From positions 1 through 49,317 of the forward strand of contig NZ_JADEWN010000046.1 in NCBI RefSeq assembly GCF_015207655.1: DNA of 49,317 nucleotides, in the 5' to 3' direction. The DNA comes from Gloeocapsopsis crepidinum LEGE 06123 (lineage in GTDB: Bacteria; Cyanobacteriota; Cyanobacteriia; Cyanobacteriales; Chroococcidiopsidaceae). Under the pieces are notes generated by a model. The model ran no database searches. It was given only the letters and a program-made list of their open reading frames with translations, and was not told the DNA's origin. This document shows, in pieces, positions 1-8,629 of the stretch. Position numbers and translations under genes: made by a program. Numbering within the stretch: the stretch's first letter is position 1; every line of letters starts with the position of its first letter.

Positions 1-210
1 GCTTTCAAACTATTATTCTTTTCTTGGTTCAGTTGCCCTTCCGGAGGCGCTTTGCGCTTGCCTTTCCTTCTGGCGCTTTACTAATATATCTAACCTCAAT
101 TGAAATTGTCAAGCTTTTTGAGAGAAAAAAATGGAAAATCTTGAAAAGCTTACCGGATAATAGTTGTAGGCTATATTGCTAAAGAAAAAGCAGAAAAGGA
201 ACCATCAACT
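1..210. other. Intergenic region upstream of nadC with a palindromic repeat
   Basis: No coding sequence is visible here. Positions 38-88 hold a GC-rich block with small self-complementary units (CCTTCCGGAGG at about 38-48 and GCGCTTTGCGC just after), unlike the AT-rich flanks. It looks like a dispersed cyanobacterial repeat fragment. The last 90 bases, before the GTG of nadC, are AT-rich and presumably hold its promoter. I could not find a well-spaced -35/-10 pair. Confidence 0.5.
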
Positions 211-1074
211 GTGAAAAATTTTGCGTTACCACCTCTTTTAATTCTCGATCCAATGCTTAGCGCTTGGTTAATAGAGGATATTGGACGAGGCGATCGCACA
301 ACTCAAGGTTTATTGACAACCGAAAATCCTTGGATAACAGCACAGTGGGTAGCAAAAGCTTCTGGAATCGTTGCTGGTCTACCATTTGCAGCGAGAGTAT
401 TTCAGCTTTTGTGTGAGAAAACTAGTTTCGTCGCTACTACTAATGAAGGGCAATGGTGTCAACCAGGACAAGTGATAGCACAAATAGAAGGTTCACTAAA
501 TGCGATCCTTACAGGAGAACGAGTAGCGTTGAATTTAGCTATGCGTTTGAGTGGGATTGCCACTTTGACACGAAAGTATGTAGAACAGCTAGCAGAACTG
601 CCTACGCAGTTAGTTGATACCCGCAAAACAACACCAGGCTTGAGGTTACTTGAAAAATATGCAACTCAAGTAGGTGGAGCGAGAAATCATCGCATCGGTT
701 TAGACGATGCAGTCATGATCAAAGATAATCATATTGCTGCTGCTGGAGGAATCAAAAACGCGATCGCCCGCATTCGCGCTCAAATTCCTTACCCTTTAAC
801 CATAGAAGTTGAGACAGAAACGATTGAACAAGTACAAGAGGCTTTACAGCATCAAGCAGACATTATCATGCTTGACAATATGCCTGTAGAAGTGATGCAA
901 CAGGCAGTTAAACTGATTCGTCAATACGATCCTCACATTAAAGTTGAAGCTTCGGGCAATATTACATTAGAAACAATTTATCAAGTAGCATCTACTGGAG
1001 TTGATTATGTTTCGACAAGTGCTCCTGTGACTCAATCTTCATGGCTTGATTTAAGTATGAAAATTAAAAGCTAG
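211..1074 (+). CDS. nadC: Nicotinate-nucleotide pyrophosphorylase (carboxylating)
   Basis: Quinolinate phosphoribosyltransferase converts quinolinate and PRPP to nicotinate mononucleotide, CO2 and PPi, in the last step of de novo NAD precursor synthesis in the cytosol. The 287-residue length is normal for NadC. Visible family motifs are the early EDIGRGDRT stretch, the substrate-binding DTRKTTPGLR segment near residue 137, MIKDNH near 168, EVET near 198 and IMLDNMP in the C-terminal barrel. Translation begins at a GTG; I see no better ATG before the conserved N-terminal segment. argS follows 59 bp downstream on the same strand, so co-transcription is possible although the functions are unrelated. 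Confidence 0.96.
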   Translation: MKNFALPPLLILDPMLSAWLIEDIGRGDRTTQGLLTTENPWITAQWVAKASGIVAGLPFAARVFQLLCEKTSFVATTNEGQWCQPGQVIAQIEGSLNAILTGERVALNLAMRLSGIATLTRKYVEQLAELPTQLVDTRKTTPGLRLLEKYATQVGGARNHRIGLDDAVMIKDNHIAAAGGIKNAIARIRAQIPYPLTIEVETETIEQVQEALQHQADIIMLDNMPVEVMQQAVKLIRQYDPHIKVEASGNITLETIYQVASTGVDYVSTSAPVTQSSWLDLSMKIKS

Positions 1075-1133
1075 GGTTGTAGTATAGAACTTCTTGACTG
1101 CTGTGATGTTTCTTCTTCTTAACCCTTAACTTT

Positions 1134-2891
1134 ATGAGTGCGACGCTGGATCAATTAAAACATCGATTTACACAAGCTTTAGTTGCTGCTTTTGGCAACA
1201 ATTATGCTGAAGTAGATCCAATACTTGTACCTGCGAGTAATCCCAAATTTGGTGACTATCAATCTAATGTAGCTTTATCTTTGAGTAAGCAATTAAAACA
1301 GCCAGCACGAGCGATCGCTGAACAAATTACGGACAAGCTGGATGTAGCTGACATTTGTGAACCACCAAGTATTGCGGGTCCTGGGTTTATCAATTTATTG
1401 TTAAAGACCGAATATTTAGAAACACAACTGCGTTCTAGCCAGACAGATCCAAGATTAGGTATTGCATTAGCGAAAACTCCTAAGCAAGTTGTTGTTGATT
1501 TCTCTAGCCCGAATATTGCGAAGGAAATGCATGTAGGACATCTGCGTTCTACAATTATTGGGGATTGTATTGCACGAATTTTAGAATTTCGCGGTCATGA
1601 TGTTCTGCGGCTAAATCACGTTGGAGATTGGGGTACGCAGTTCGGAATGTTGATTGCTTACTTGCGCGAAGCTTACCCTGATGCATTGACTACAGCTAAT
1701 GCTTTGGAACTTGGAGATTTAGTTGCTTTTTATCGCAAAGCCAAGCAACGGTTTGATGAAGACGAGACATTCAGAGAGACAGCACGACAGGAAGTTGTAA
1801 AACTGCAAGCAGGAGTAGAAGATACTCAAAAAGCTTGGCGATTATTGTGCGAACAGTCACGGCGTGAGTTTCAAGTTATTTATGACTTACTTAATGTTCA
1901 TTTAACAGAGCGGGGAGAATCTTTTTACAATCCATTGTTAGCAGCAGTTGTAGAAGATTTAGACCGCCAGGGCTTACTTGTAGAGGACGCAGGAGCAAAA
2001 TGCGTTTTTCTAGAAGGCTTTACTAATAAAGAGGGAGATCCACTGCCGTTGATTGTGCAGAAATCAGACAGTGGTTACAACTATGCGACAACTGACTTGG
2101 CTGCACTCCGTTACCGAATTAAACAAGATCAGGCAGAACGGTTAATTTATATCACAGATGCGGGACAAGCAAATCACTTTGCACAGGTGTTTCAAGTAGC
2201 ACGACGGGCGGGTTGGATTCCTAGTAATGTAGAAATTGTTCACGTTCCCTTTGGTTTGGTTTTGGGAGAAGATGGAAAGAAACTCAAAACACGCTCTGGA
2301 GAGACTGTTCGACTGAAAGATTTACTTGATGAAGCGATCGCGCGATCGCGTGCTGATCTAGAATCTCGGTTAAAAGCAGAAGATCGAAGTGAGACAGAAG
2401 AATTCAAAGCTAAAGTCTCCCAAGCCGTTGGTATCAGTGCCGTTAAATATGCTGACTTAAGTCAAAACCGGACAAGCAATTATATTTTTAGTTACGACAA
2501 AATGCTTGCCCTGCAAGGTAACACGGCACCTTATATGCTGTATGCGTATGTGCGAATTCAAGGCATTAGTCGTAAGGGACAAATAGACTTTGAACAACTA
2601 GGTTCAGAAGCACAAATTTTCTTACATGAACCAACAGAATTTACGCTAGCCAAACACCTATTGCAACTAAGTGAAATCCTCAGTGGGGTTGAGCAAGATT
2701 TGATGCCAAATCGCTTGTGTCAGTACTTATTTGAACTCAGTCAGAAGTTCAATCAGTTTTACGATCAGTGTCCAGTTTTACAAGCAGAAGAACCGACACG
2801 GACATCTCGGTTACTCTTATGCGACTTAACCGCGAGAACACTGCAACTCGGATTATCTTTACTAGGTATATCTGTTGTTGAAAGGATGTAG
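1134..2891 (+). CDS. argS: Arginyl-tRNA synthetase
   Basis: This class I aminoacyl-tRNA synthetase charges tRNA-Arg with arginine in the cytosol. At 585 residues it has normal length. It shows the N-terminal Arg-specific additional domain, the HIGH-type signature HVGHLRS near residue 137, and a KMSKS-equivalent loop in the form KKLKTRSGE near residue 382. The DALR-type anticodon-binding domain ends in the typical LGISVVERM. The ATG start gives the expected family N-terminus. Two HIP1 octamers lie back to back inside the gene at 2334-2349. The gene ends 16 bp from the convergent cysteine desulfurase, leaving no room for separate terminators. Confidence 0.98.
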   Translation: MSATLDQLKHRFTQALVAAFGNNYAEVDPILVPASNPKFGDYQSNVALSLSKQLKQPARAIAEQITDKLDVADICEPPSIAGPGFINLLLKTEYLETQLRSSQTDPRLGIALAKTPKQVVVDFSSPNIAKEMHVGHLRSTIIGDCIARILEFRGHDVLRLNHVGDWGTQFGMLIAYLREAYPDALTTANALELGDLVAFYRKAKQRFDEDETFRETARQEVVKLQAGVEDTQKAWRLLCEQSRREFQVIYDLLNVHLTERGESFYNPLLAAVVEDLDRQGLLVEDAGAKCVFLEGFTNKEGDPLPLIVQKSDSGYNYATTDLAALRYRIKQDQAERLIYITDAGQANHFAQVFQVARRAGWIPSNVEIVHVPFGLVLGEDGKKLKTRSGETVRLKDLLDEAIARSRADLESRLKAEDRSETEEFKAKVSQAVGISAVKYADLSQNRTSNYIFSYDKMLALQGNTAPYMLYAYVRIQGISRKGQIDFEQLGSEAQIFLHEPTEFTLAKHLLQLSEILSGVEQDLMPNRLCQYLFELSQKFNQFYDQCPVLQAEEPTRTSRLLLCDLTARTLQLGLSLLGISVVERM

Positions 2892-2907
2892 ATTGTTGAA
2901 ACCGCTA

Positions 2908-4071
2908 TCAGCAACTCGCACAAGTTAACTCAGGCATTAATCGGTGTAAAATCTGCTTGAGTACCGTTGCTGTCCAATCAACATCTGCTGTTGTGACGTC
3001 TCTTCCTAAAGTGAGACGGAGTGCACCTAATGCTTGCTGGTGAGTATAGCCCATTGCAGACAATATTGGACTTGGAGAGAGCTTACCGCTATGACAAGCT
3101 GAACCAGAACTAATAGCAATTCCAGCTAAGTTCAGTTGGCGGACAATGGTTTTACCAGTAATGTTTTTATTGGTATGTGTGAGGCAAAAACTCACATGAT
3201 GTGGGAGGCGGGATGTAGGATCGCCTGTAGGAATTAAATAAGGTGTGTCGCTGAGTAAATTAAAAAGGCGATCGCGCAGTTGAATCAAGCGTGGTGTCTC
3301 TATAGTCATGTCTTGTGCAGCCAATTCAGCCGCTACACCAAATCCTGCAATCATTGGTACAGCCTCTGTGCCAGAACGTCGGCGTGATTCTTGTCCACCA
3401 CCACCAAGCAGAGGGACTAGCTCAATTCCAGGACGTATATAGAGTGCACCAGCACCTTGAGGACCATAAATTTTGTGACTAGAAACCGAAAGTAAGTCAA
3501 TTGGGAGATGTTGTACATTAATCGGTAATCTTCCAGCAACTTGCACCGCATCAGTATGAAATAAAGCACCATGCATATGCGTAATTCTACTTAAAGAATC
3601 AATTGGCTGTAATGTTCCTACTTCACTTTGTCCATAAATAATTGAAACTAAGACTGTATTGCTGCGTAATGCAGCTTTTAATTCTAATGGACTTACTCTT
3701 CCTTGCGCGTCTACTGGTAAGCGAGTGACTTGCCAGCCCCATTGTTCTAGTAGTTTGACTGGCTCAGCGATCGCAGGATGTTCTACTTGAGAAATAATAA
3801 TATGTTGTGGTTGTGAGTACTGACGCGCAACTCCCATAATTGCTAAGTTATCTGCTTCAGTACCGCCAGACGTAAAAACAATTGATTCGGCGGATGCATT
3901 AATTAAGCTAGCAACCTGCATTCGCGCTTGTTCCACTACTGTGGCTGCACGTCCACCCCACTCATGTAAGCTAGAGGGATTACCCCAATATTGTGTTAAA
4001 ACTGCTTGCATTGCAGCGATCGCTTCAGGGCGTGGCGGTGTTGTCGCACTGTAGTCTAAATAAATTTGCAT
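2908..4071 (-). CDS. Cysteine desulfurase (NifS/IscS family)
   Basis: This PLP enzyme removes sulfur from cysteine to give alanine and an enzyme persulfide, used for Fe-S clusters and thiolated cofactors. From the ATG at 4071 the protein starts MQIYLDYSATTPPRPEA, the usual N-terminus of the family. An upstream GTG at 4155 would add 28 unconserved residues and is not preferred. Seen in the sequence: the PLP lysine in SSHKIYGPQGAGAL, the mobile-loop catalytic cysteine in SSGSACHSGK, and RRSGTE near the middle. The group I-like SSGSAC loop argues against the SufS branch. It is convergent with argS and divergent from the PLD lipoprotein gene. The exact role (IscS- or NifS-like) cannot be decided; no nif genes are in the window. 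Confidence 0.93.
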   Translation of the reverse strand: MQIYLDYSATTPPRPEAIAAMQAVLTQYWGNPSSLHEWGGRAATVVEQARMQVASLINASAESIVFTSGGTEADNLAIMGVARQYSQPQHIIISQVEHPAIAEPVKLLEQWGWQVTRLPVDAQGRVSPLELKAALRSNTVLVSIIYGQSEVGTLQPIDSLSRITHMHGALFHTDAVQVAGRLPINVQHLPIDLLSVSSHKIYGPQGAGALYIRPGIELVPLLGGGGQESRRRSGTEAVPMIAGFGVAAELAAQDMTIETPRLIQLRDRLFNLLSDTPYLIPTGDPTSRLPHHVSFCLTHTNKNITGKTIVRQLNLAGIAISSGSACHSGKLSPSPILSAMGYTHQQALGALRLTLGRDVTTADVDWTATVLKQILHRLMPELTCASC

Positions 4072-4202
4072 GGTGTCAAGCTCTAAATCATTCAGCAACC
4101 AGCTAGCTAGGGTTACTTCTTTCAGGATATCGCTTGAATGACTGTGCGATCGCACATTACTACTGGGAAAACTCGGTTTAGTAGCAATTCATAAATTATT
4201 CT

Positions 4203-5828
4203 GTGCGTCTATTATCTGTCACTGCCAGCCGCCTATTAGTTTTACTGTCCTTAAGTTTAACTGCGTGTCAATCGGTACAATCACAACAAAAACCGCAACC
4301 TCTACCACAAGATCCTTTTGTTGAAGCGTACTTTAATCACATAGAAGCAGCAAAGTATCAAGAACCTTATCGCCAGCAAAAACGTCAGGGTGACAATTTA
4401 GAGCAAAAAATTGTTGAGGCGATCGCTTCTGCCCAAGCTACAGTGGATGTGGCAATTCAAGAGTTACGTTTACCGAAAATTGCTCAAGCCTTAGTAGAAC
4501 GTCATCAAGCTGGAGTACAAGTTAGAGTTATTTTAGAAAATAACTATAGTCGCCCGTGGAGTAGCCTTACTGCTGCAGAAGTTGAGAAACTCACACAGCG
4601 CGAACGCAGCCGCTATCTAGAATTTCGGGCTTTAGTAGATCGCAATAAAGATGGCAAAATAACTGCTGAGGAAATTAATCAAGGTGATGCTTTAGTCATC
4701 CTTAATCAAGCGCGAGTTCCTTGGATTGATGATACTGCGGATGGTTCAGCAGGTAGTGGATTGATGCATCACAAATTTGTCGTTGTTGACAAACAAACCG
4801 TAATTGTGACATCTGCTAACTTCACGACAAGTGATATTCATGGTGATTTTAGTTCTCCTGGCAGTATAGGTAATGCCAATAATCTTTTAAAAATTGATAG
4901 CCCAGAGTTAGCCAAGCTATTTACTGAAGAATTTAATTTAATGTGGGGTGATGGTCCAAGTGGTCAACTTGACAGCCAGTTTGGTTTAAAAAAGCCATTG
5001 CGATCGCCGCAATATGTTCAAGTTGGCAATAATCATATTTCAGTACAGTTTTCTCCAACTTCGCCTACTGTTTCTTGGCAAAACAGCACGAATGGTCTAA
5101 TCGGACAATTTCTCAATACAGCTACTCGTTCAGTAGATTTAGCTTTGTTTGTCTTTTCAGAACAAAGGTTAGCAAATATTCTAGAGACTTCGCATCAGCA
5201 AAATGTCCAAATTCGAGCATTAATTGAGCGAAGTTTTGCGTTTCGCACTTATAGTGAAGCGTTAGACATGATGGGAGTGGCGTTAAGTGATAATTGTCAT
5301 TATGAAAAAAATAATCGTCCTTGGCAAAATACGATCGCTACTGTTGGAACACCACAATTACCGCAAGGCGATTCCCTACATCACAAGTTTGCTGTTGTAG
5401 ACAAACGAATTGTTATTACAGGCTCGCATAACTGGTCAGCTGCAGCAAATGCAAAAAACGATGAAACATTATTAATCTTACAAAACTCAACTGTTGCAGC
5501 GCATTATGTACAGGAATTTGAGCGACTGTATGCAACTGCACAACTAGGCGTACCAGTCAGTGTTCAAAAGAAAATTAGGGAACAACAGCAACAGTGTGCG
5601 CAATTTCAATCTGCTGATGCAGCCAACAAGAACACAGCCGACAAAGTTAATCTCAACACAGCTAGCTTAGAAGAACTCACTGCATTACCTGGCATTGGTG
5701 AGAAACTAGCACAAAGAATTATCACTGCACGTCAGGAACAACCTTTTACATCTCTAGCAGATTTAGAACGCATATCAGGAATCAGTACAAATTTAGTAAC
5801 TAGGTTAGGCGATCGCGTGACTTGGTAA
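4203..5828 (+). CDS. Lipoprotein with two PLD domains, an EF-hand loop and a C-terminal helix-hairpin-helix domain
   Basis: Translation starts at a GTG. The N-terminus is a lipoprotein signal with lipobox LTAC (Cys22), so the protein is probably membrane-anchored outside the cytoplasm. Two phospholipase D catalytic motifs are present: HHKFVVVD (His189, Lys191, Asp196) and a second HHKFAVVDK near residue 394, each followed by a TSANFT or GSHNWS segment. Inside the first PLD half is a canonical EF-hand loop, DRNKDGKITAEE (146-157), with acidic or polar ligands at loop positions 1, 3, 5 and 12. The last 64 residues are a ComEA-like HhH domain (VNLNTASLEELTALPGIG, with a second hairpin near the end). 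PLD enzymes with HhH suggest a calcium-dependent extracytoplasmic nuclease or DNA-handling protein; that role is inferred. Confidence 0.85.
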   Translation: MRLLSVTASRLLVLLSLSLTACQSVQSQQKPQPLPQDPFVEAYFNHIEAAKYQEPYRQQKRQGDNLEQKIVEAIASAQATVDVAIQELRLPKIAQALVERHQAGVQVRVILENNYSRPWSSLTAAEVEKLTQRERSRYLEFRALVDRNKDGKITAEEINQGDALVILNQARVPWIDDTADGSAGSGLMHHKFVVVDKQTVIVTSANFTTSDIHGDFSSPGSIGNANNLLKIDSPELAKLFTEEFNLMWGDGPSGQLDSQFGLKKPLRSPQYVQVGNNHISVQFSPTSPTVSWQNSTNGLIGQFLNTATRSVDLALFVFSEQRLANILETSHQQNVQIRALIERSFAFRTYSEALDMMGVALSDNCHYEKNNRPWQNTIATVGTPQLPQGDSLHHKFAVVDKRIVITGSHNWSAAANAKNDETLLILQNSTVAAHYVQEFERLYATAQLGVPVSVQKKIREQQQQCAQFQSADAANKNTADKVNLNTASLEELTALPGIGEKLAQRIITARQEQPFTSLADLERISGISTNLVTRLGDRVTW

Positions 5829-5878
5829 TTAGCTTGTTATCCTGAAAGAAGCTCTGCTGCTTATGCTTGACTAGAATT

Positions 5879-7063
5879 ATGACCCAGCAACCTGCACGCA
5901 TTTGTATTCTCGGTGGTGGTTTTGGTGGTCTTTATACTGCCTTAAGATTGTCACAATTACCGTGGAAGTCACAAAAACCAGAAATTGTGCTTGTCGATCA
6001 AAGCGATCGCTTTTTATTCTCACCATTACTTTACGAACTCCTGACAGGTGAACTACAAACTTGGGAAATAGCACCACCATTCTCAGAAATATTCGCTGGC
6101 ACAGGTATACGTTTTTATCAAGGAACTGTTACAGGTATTAATATTGACGAACAGCGAGTTCATTTACAAGAAGGTTCAGAAATTCCTTACGATCGCTTAG
6201 TTCTTGCATTAGGTGGCGAAACTCCACTCGATATGGTTCCTGGAGCAACATCATATGCTTTTCCTTTCCGAACGATTGATGATGCGTATCACCTAGAAGC
6301 GCGACTGCGACTGCTTGAAGAGTCCCCTGTTGACAAAATCCGCGTAGCAATCGTAGGAGGAGGTTACTGTGGCGTCGAGTTGGCGTGTAAATTGGCAGAT
6401 CGCTTGCAAAATCGCGCCCGCATTCGTTTGGTCGAAATGACGGATCAGATCTTGCGGACATCACCAGAACACAATCGCATTGCTGCTAGTAAAGCTTTGG
6501 ATGCGCGGGGAATTTGGATTGATTTGGAAACGAAAGTCCAAGAAATTGAACCACAGGCGATCGCACTCGAATACAAAAATCAAGTTGATACAATTCCTGT
6601 AGATATCGTCATTTGGACAGTAGGAACGCGGGTTTCACCTGTTGTGCGATCGCTTCCTCTCAAGCAACAGCACGGTAAATTAACAACAACATCCACTTTA
6701 CAAGTTGTAGACCATCCCGAAATTTTTGCTCTAGGGGATTTAGCTGACTGTCGTGACGCAGAAGGGCAACAAATACCCTCTACTGCTCAAGCTGCATTTC
6801 AACAAGCAGATTACGTAGGCTGGAACGTCTGGGCTTCATTAACAGAACGTCCTTTACTTCCCTTCCGCTATCAACATTTAGGTGAAATGATGACGTTGGG
6901 AACAGACAACGCTACTTTTACAGGTTTAGGAATTAAGCTTGATGGTCCGTTAGCTTATGTAGCACGTCGCTTAGCGTATCTTTATCGTATGCCTACACTA
7001 GGTCACAAACTCAAAGTCGGGATTAATTGGATCACTAGCCCGTTTACTGAACTAGCTGAATAG
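5879..7063 (+). CDS. NAD(P)/FAD-dependent oxidoreductase, type II NADH dehydrogenase-like
   Basis: This two-dinucleotide-fold flavoprotein resembles NDH-2 enzymes, which pass electrons from NAD(P)H to quinone without pumping protons. The N-terminal FAD site is ILGGGFGGLYTALRL and the second nucleotide site is VAIVGGGYCGVELACKLA near residue 160. The FAD-binding signature IFALGDLADC lies near residue 284. About 395 residues is normal for the family. The ATG at 5879 puts the Rossmann motif close to the N-terminus; an in-frame TTG at 5867 adds only four residues. Cyanobacteria usually carry several such genes, some thought to act as redox sensors. The quinone specificity cannot be read from sequence. 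Confidence 0.88.
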   Translation: MTQQPARICILGGGFGGLYTALRLSQLPWKSQKPEIVLVDQSDRFLFSPLLYELLTGELQTWEIAPPFSEIFAGTGIRFYQGTVTGINIDEQRVHLQEGSEIPYDRLVLALGGETPLDMVPGATSYAFPFRTIDDAYHLEARLRLLEESPVDKIRVAIVGGGYCGVELACKLADRLQNRARIRLVEMTDQILRTSPEHNRIAASKALDARGIWIDLETKVQEIEPQAIALEYKNQVDTIPVDIVIWTVGTRVSPVVRSLPLKQQHGKLTTTSTLQVVDHPEIFALGDLADCRDAEGQQIPSTAQAAFQQADYVGWNVWASLTERPLLPFRYQHLGEMMTLGTDNATFTGLGIKLDGPLAYVARRLAYLYRMPTLGHKLKVGINWITSPFTELAE

Positions 7064-7128
7064 TTTTAACAGTAACGATTACCAGGGTATGATTAGAGGC
7101 AAACAATTTCTACTTAGATTCCGCGATC

Positions 7129-7137
7129 GCCGTAGGC
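7129..7137. repeat. Minimal palindromic unit GCC-GTA-GGC next to a HIP1 octamer
   Basis: A HIP1 octamer at 7123-7130 runs directly into the short inverted unit GCC-GTA-GGC, just upstream of the HAD hydrolase gene. The same design, GC-rich arms around a GTA loop, recurs in the kdp operon at 46731-46743. Such units are common decayed interspersed repeats in cyanobacterial spacers. Confidence 0.4.
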
Positions 7138-7153
7138 TAGCAGCTAATAACAG

Positions 7154-7804
7154 ATGATGCAAAAACCAAAGATCATTTTTCTTGATGCAGTTGGTACGCT
7201 TTTCGGAGTTAAAGGTAGCGTTGGTCAAGCCTATAGTGAGGTAGCACAAAAATTTGGAATCTACATCTCAGCTAAAACATTAAATCAAGCATTTCTACAA
7301 AGTTTCCAAGCGGCTCCACCACCAGTCTTTCCAGAAATGGAACCAGATGAGATCGCAGCGTGTGAGTTTCATTGGTGGAAATCAGTTGCACAGCAAACTT
7401 TCCAGCAGGTGGGCGTTCTTAATCAATTTACTGATTTCTCTGCTTTCTTCACAGAATTGTATCGGTATTTTGCAACTGCTGATCCTTGGTATGTGTATCC
7501 TGACGTTGCTCCGGCCTTGGAGCGTTGGCAACAGATGGAAGTTGAGCTAGGAATAATATCAAATTTTGATTCTCGACTCTACTTAGTTCTAGCAGAGCTT
7601 GATTTAGACAAGTTCTTTACTTCTATCACTATTTCTACTGAAGCAGGCGCAGCGAAGCCCGATCAGGAAATTTTTATGACAGCACTCGCGAAACATAACT
7701 GCAGTCCTGAGCTAGCCTGGCACATTGGTGATAGTTGGAATGAAGACTATCATGGAGCAACAGCAGCTGGAATTAAAGCATTTATCATTGACCGTAGCAC
7801 GTAG
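7154..7804 (+). CDS. HAD-family hydrolase, REG-2/HDHD3-like (HAD-IA)
   Basis: This is a haloacid dehalogenase superfamily phosphatase-like protein of 216 residues. Motif I is FLDAVGTLF: the nucleophilic Asp11 is present, but the usual general acid/base Asp two residues later is Val13. The DxVGT form is typical of the REG-2/HDHD3 (DREG-2) branch. Motif II is IISNFDSR near residue 134, the motif III lysine is in GAAKPDQEIF, and motif IV is HIGDSWNEDYHGA. A helical cap lies between motifs I and II, as in subclass IA. The gene starts with tandem ATG codons. The substrate is unknown, and the variant motif I leaves catalytic activity uncertain. Confidence 0.85.
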   Translation: MMQKPKIIFLDAVGTLFGVKGSVGQAYSEVAQKFGIYISAKTLNQAFLQSFQAAPPPVFPEMEPDEIAACEFHWWKSVAQQTFQQVGVLNQFTDFSAFFTELYRYFATADPWYVYPDVAPALERWQQMEVELGIISNFDSRLYLVLAELDLDKFFTSITISTEAGAAKPDQEIFMTALAKHNCSPELAWHIGDSWNEDYHGATAAGIKAFIIDRST

Positions 7805-7827
7805 TTATACTCGTTATTAAACTAAAA

Positions 7828-7856
7828 CCTAGCTAATGTTGATCTAGCTAGGCTTT
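7828..7856. terminator. Probable bidirectional stem-loop between convergent genes
   Basis: A perfect inverted repeat, CCTAGCTA (7828-7835) and TAGCTAGG (7845-7852), encloses a 9-nt loop. It is followed by CTTTG on the plus strand and by a T-rich run (TTTTAGTTTAA) on the minus strand. It sits between the ends of the HAD gene and the DUF4278 gene, where a shared terminator is expected. The plus-strand U tract is short. Confidence 0.5.
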
Positions 7857-7883
7857 GAGCAAGAAAGCTGATTGTTCAGTAAT

Positions 7884-8312
7884 CTAGTTACGTGCAATAA
7901 GCTGACTTGCTTCTATTTCTAGCATTTGAACTAGTTTTTGGTCGCCTCTAGCCCGCGCTACTTCCAACCGATGTTCCAAATTTTGACGAATATTAGCAAT
8001 GTGAGTGTGATTTAACTGCGTTAAAGCTTTTTGGCGGTTGCTCATTATTGATTCTTGCTGTGGCATTGACTTAGCTACCGCTTTATCTTCGTACTGTCGG
8101 CGTAAGATACTTGCTTCCACATCTATTGGATGTCCAGAGGAGTAGCTAACTCCGCGATACTTTAGTCCAACTACAGGTTGAGGTGTAGGAATATGTCTTG
8201 GGTAGTGATGTTTCCAACTTACACCTCGATATTGTCCGCCCGCTTCACCTTCTATCATCTCAGTAGCAGGTGTACATGATTCATAGTTAATCCCTCTGTA
8301 CTTAAATTTCAT
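7884..8312 (-). CDS. DUF4278 domain-containing protein
   Basis: A 142-residue protein of unknown function. The sequence has three copies of a Y-R-G-V/I motif: KYRGINYE at the N-terminus, QYRGVSWK near residue 28 and KYRGVSYSSG near residue 51. These are characteristic of DUF4278, a short module largely confined to cyanobacteria. The C-terminal half is helical and basic, with no membrane segment or signal peptide. The ATG start matches the family N-terminus. It is convergent with the HAD gene and shares the stem-loop between them. Confidence 0.75.
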   Translation of the reverse strand: MKFKYRGINYESCTPATEMIEGEAGGQYRGVSWKHHYPRHIPTPQPVVGLKYRGVSYSSGHPIDVEASILRRQYEDKAVAKSMPQQESIMSNRQKALTQLNHTHIANIRQNLEHRLEVARARGDQKLVQMLEIEASQLIARN

Positions 8313-8629
8313 CTCCCTAGCCTTTTCTATAAATTACTTGAGTTTAGGTTTTGATTATGTAAGGCGCGTTCCTTCGGGAGTGATCCCTACTTCCGTCTCT
8401 ACAAAACATCTAACTTAAGGCAGATCTTGTAAAAAAGTAGAGATGAACGTTTTGTTTTCTGTATCCTACTTTACTGTTTATTATCAAAAACGTCAAACTT
8501 AACAAGACTTAATATAATAGCAAATATGTTTTGATAAATGACTTATAAAGACTTTTGTCTAAATTTAAAACTTTAAAATCTATTCAGTAAGAGCACTGCA
8601 TCAATAAATTTATTAGTCACAACGCTGCA
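8313..8629. other. Intergenic region with a short palindromic repeat fragment
   Basis: No gene is visible in these 317 bases. A GC-rich patch at about 8359-8401 contains TCCTTCGGGAG-type inverted arms and resembles dispersed cyanobacterial repeat fragments; the rest is AT-rich. The DUF4278 promoter should lie on the minus strand near 8320-8400. The stretch near 8630 is the 3' side of the GGDEF/EAL gene, with no convincing terminator. Confidence 0.5.

Noticed and set aside
4072-4155. Upstream GTG start adding 28 residues to the cysteine desulfurase
   Set aside because: The added residues lack family similarity, while the ATG at 4071 yields the standard N-terminus.
6138-6464. 108-codon open frame antisense to the NDH-2-like gene
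   Set aside because: The plus-strand gene has complete dinucleotide motifs over the same bases; the antisense product has no recognisable domain.
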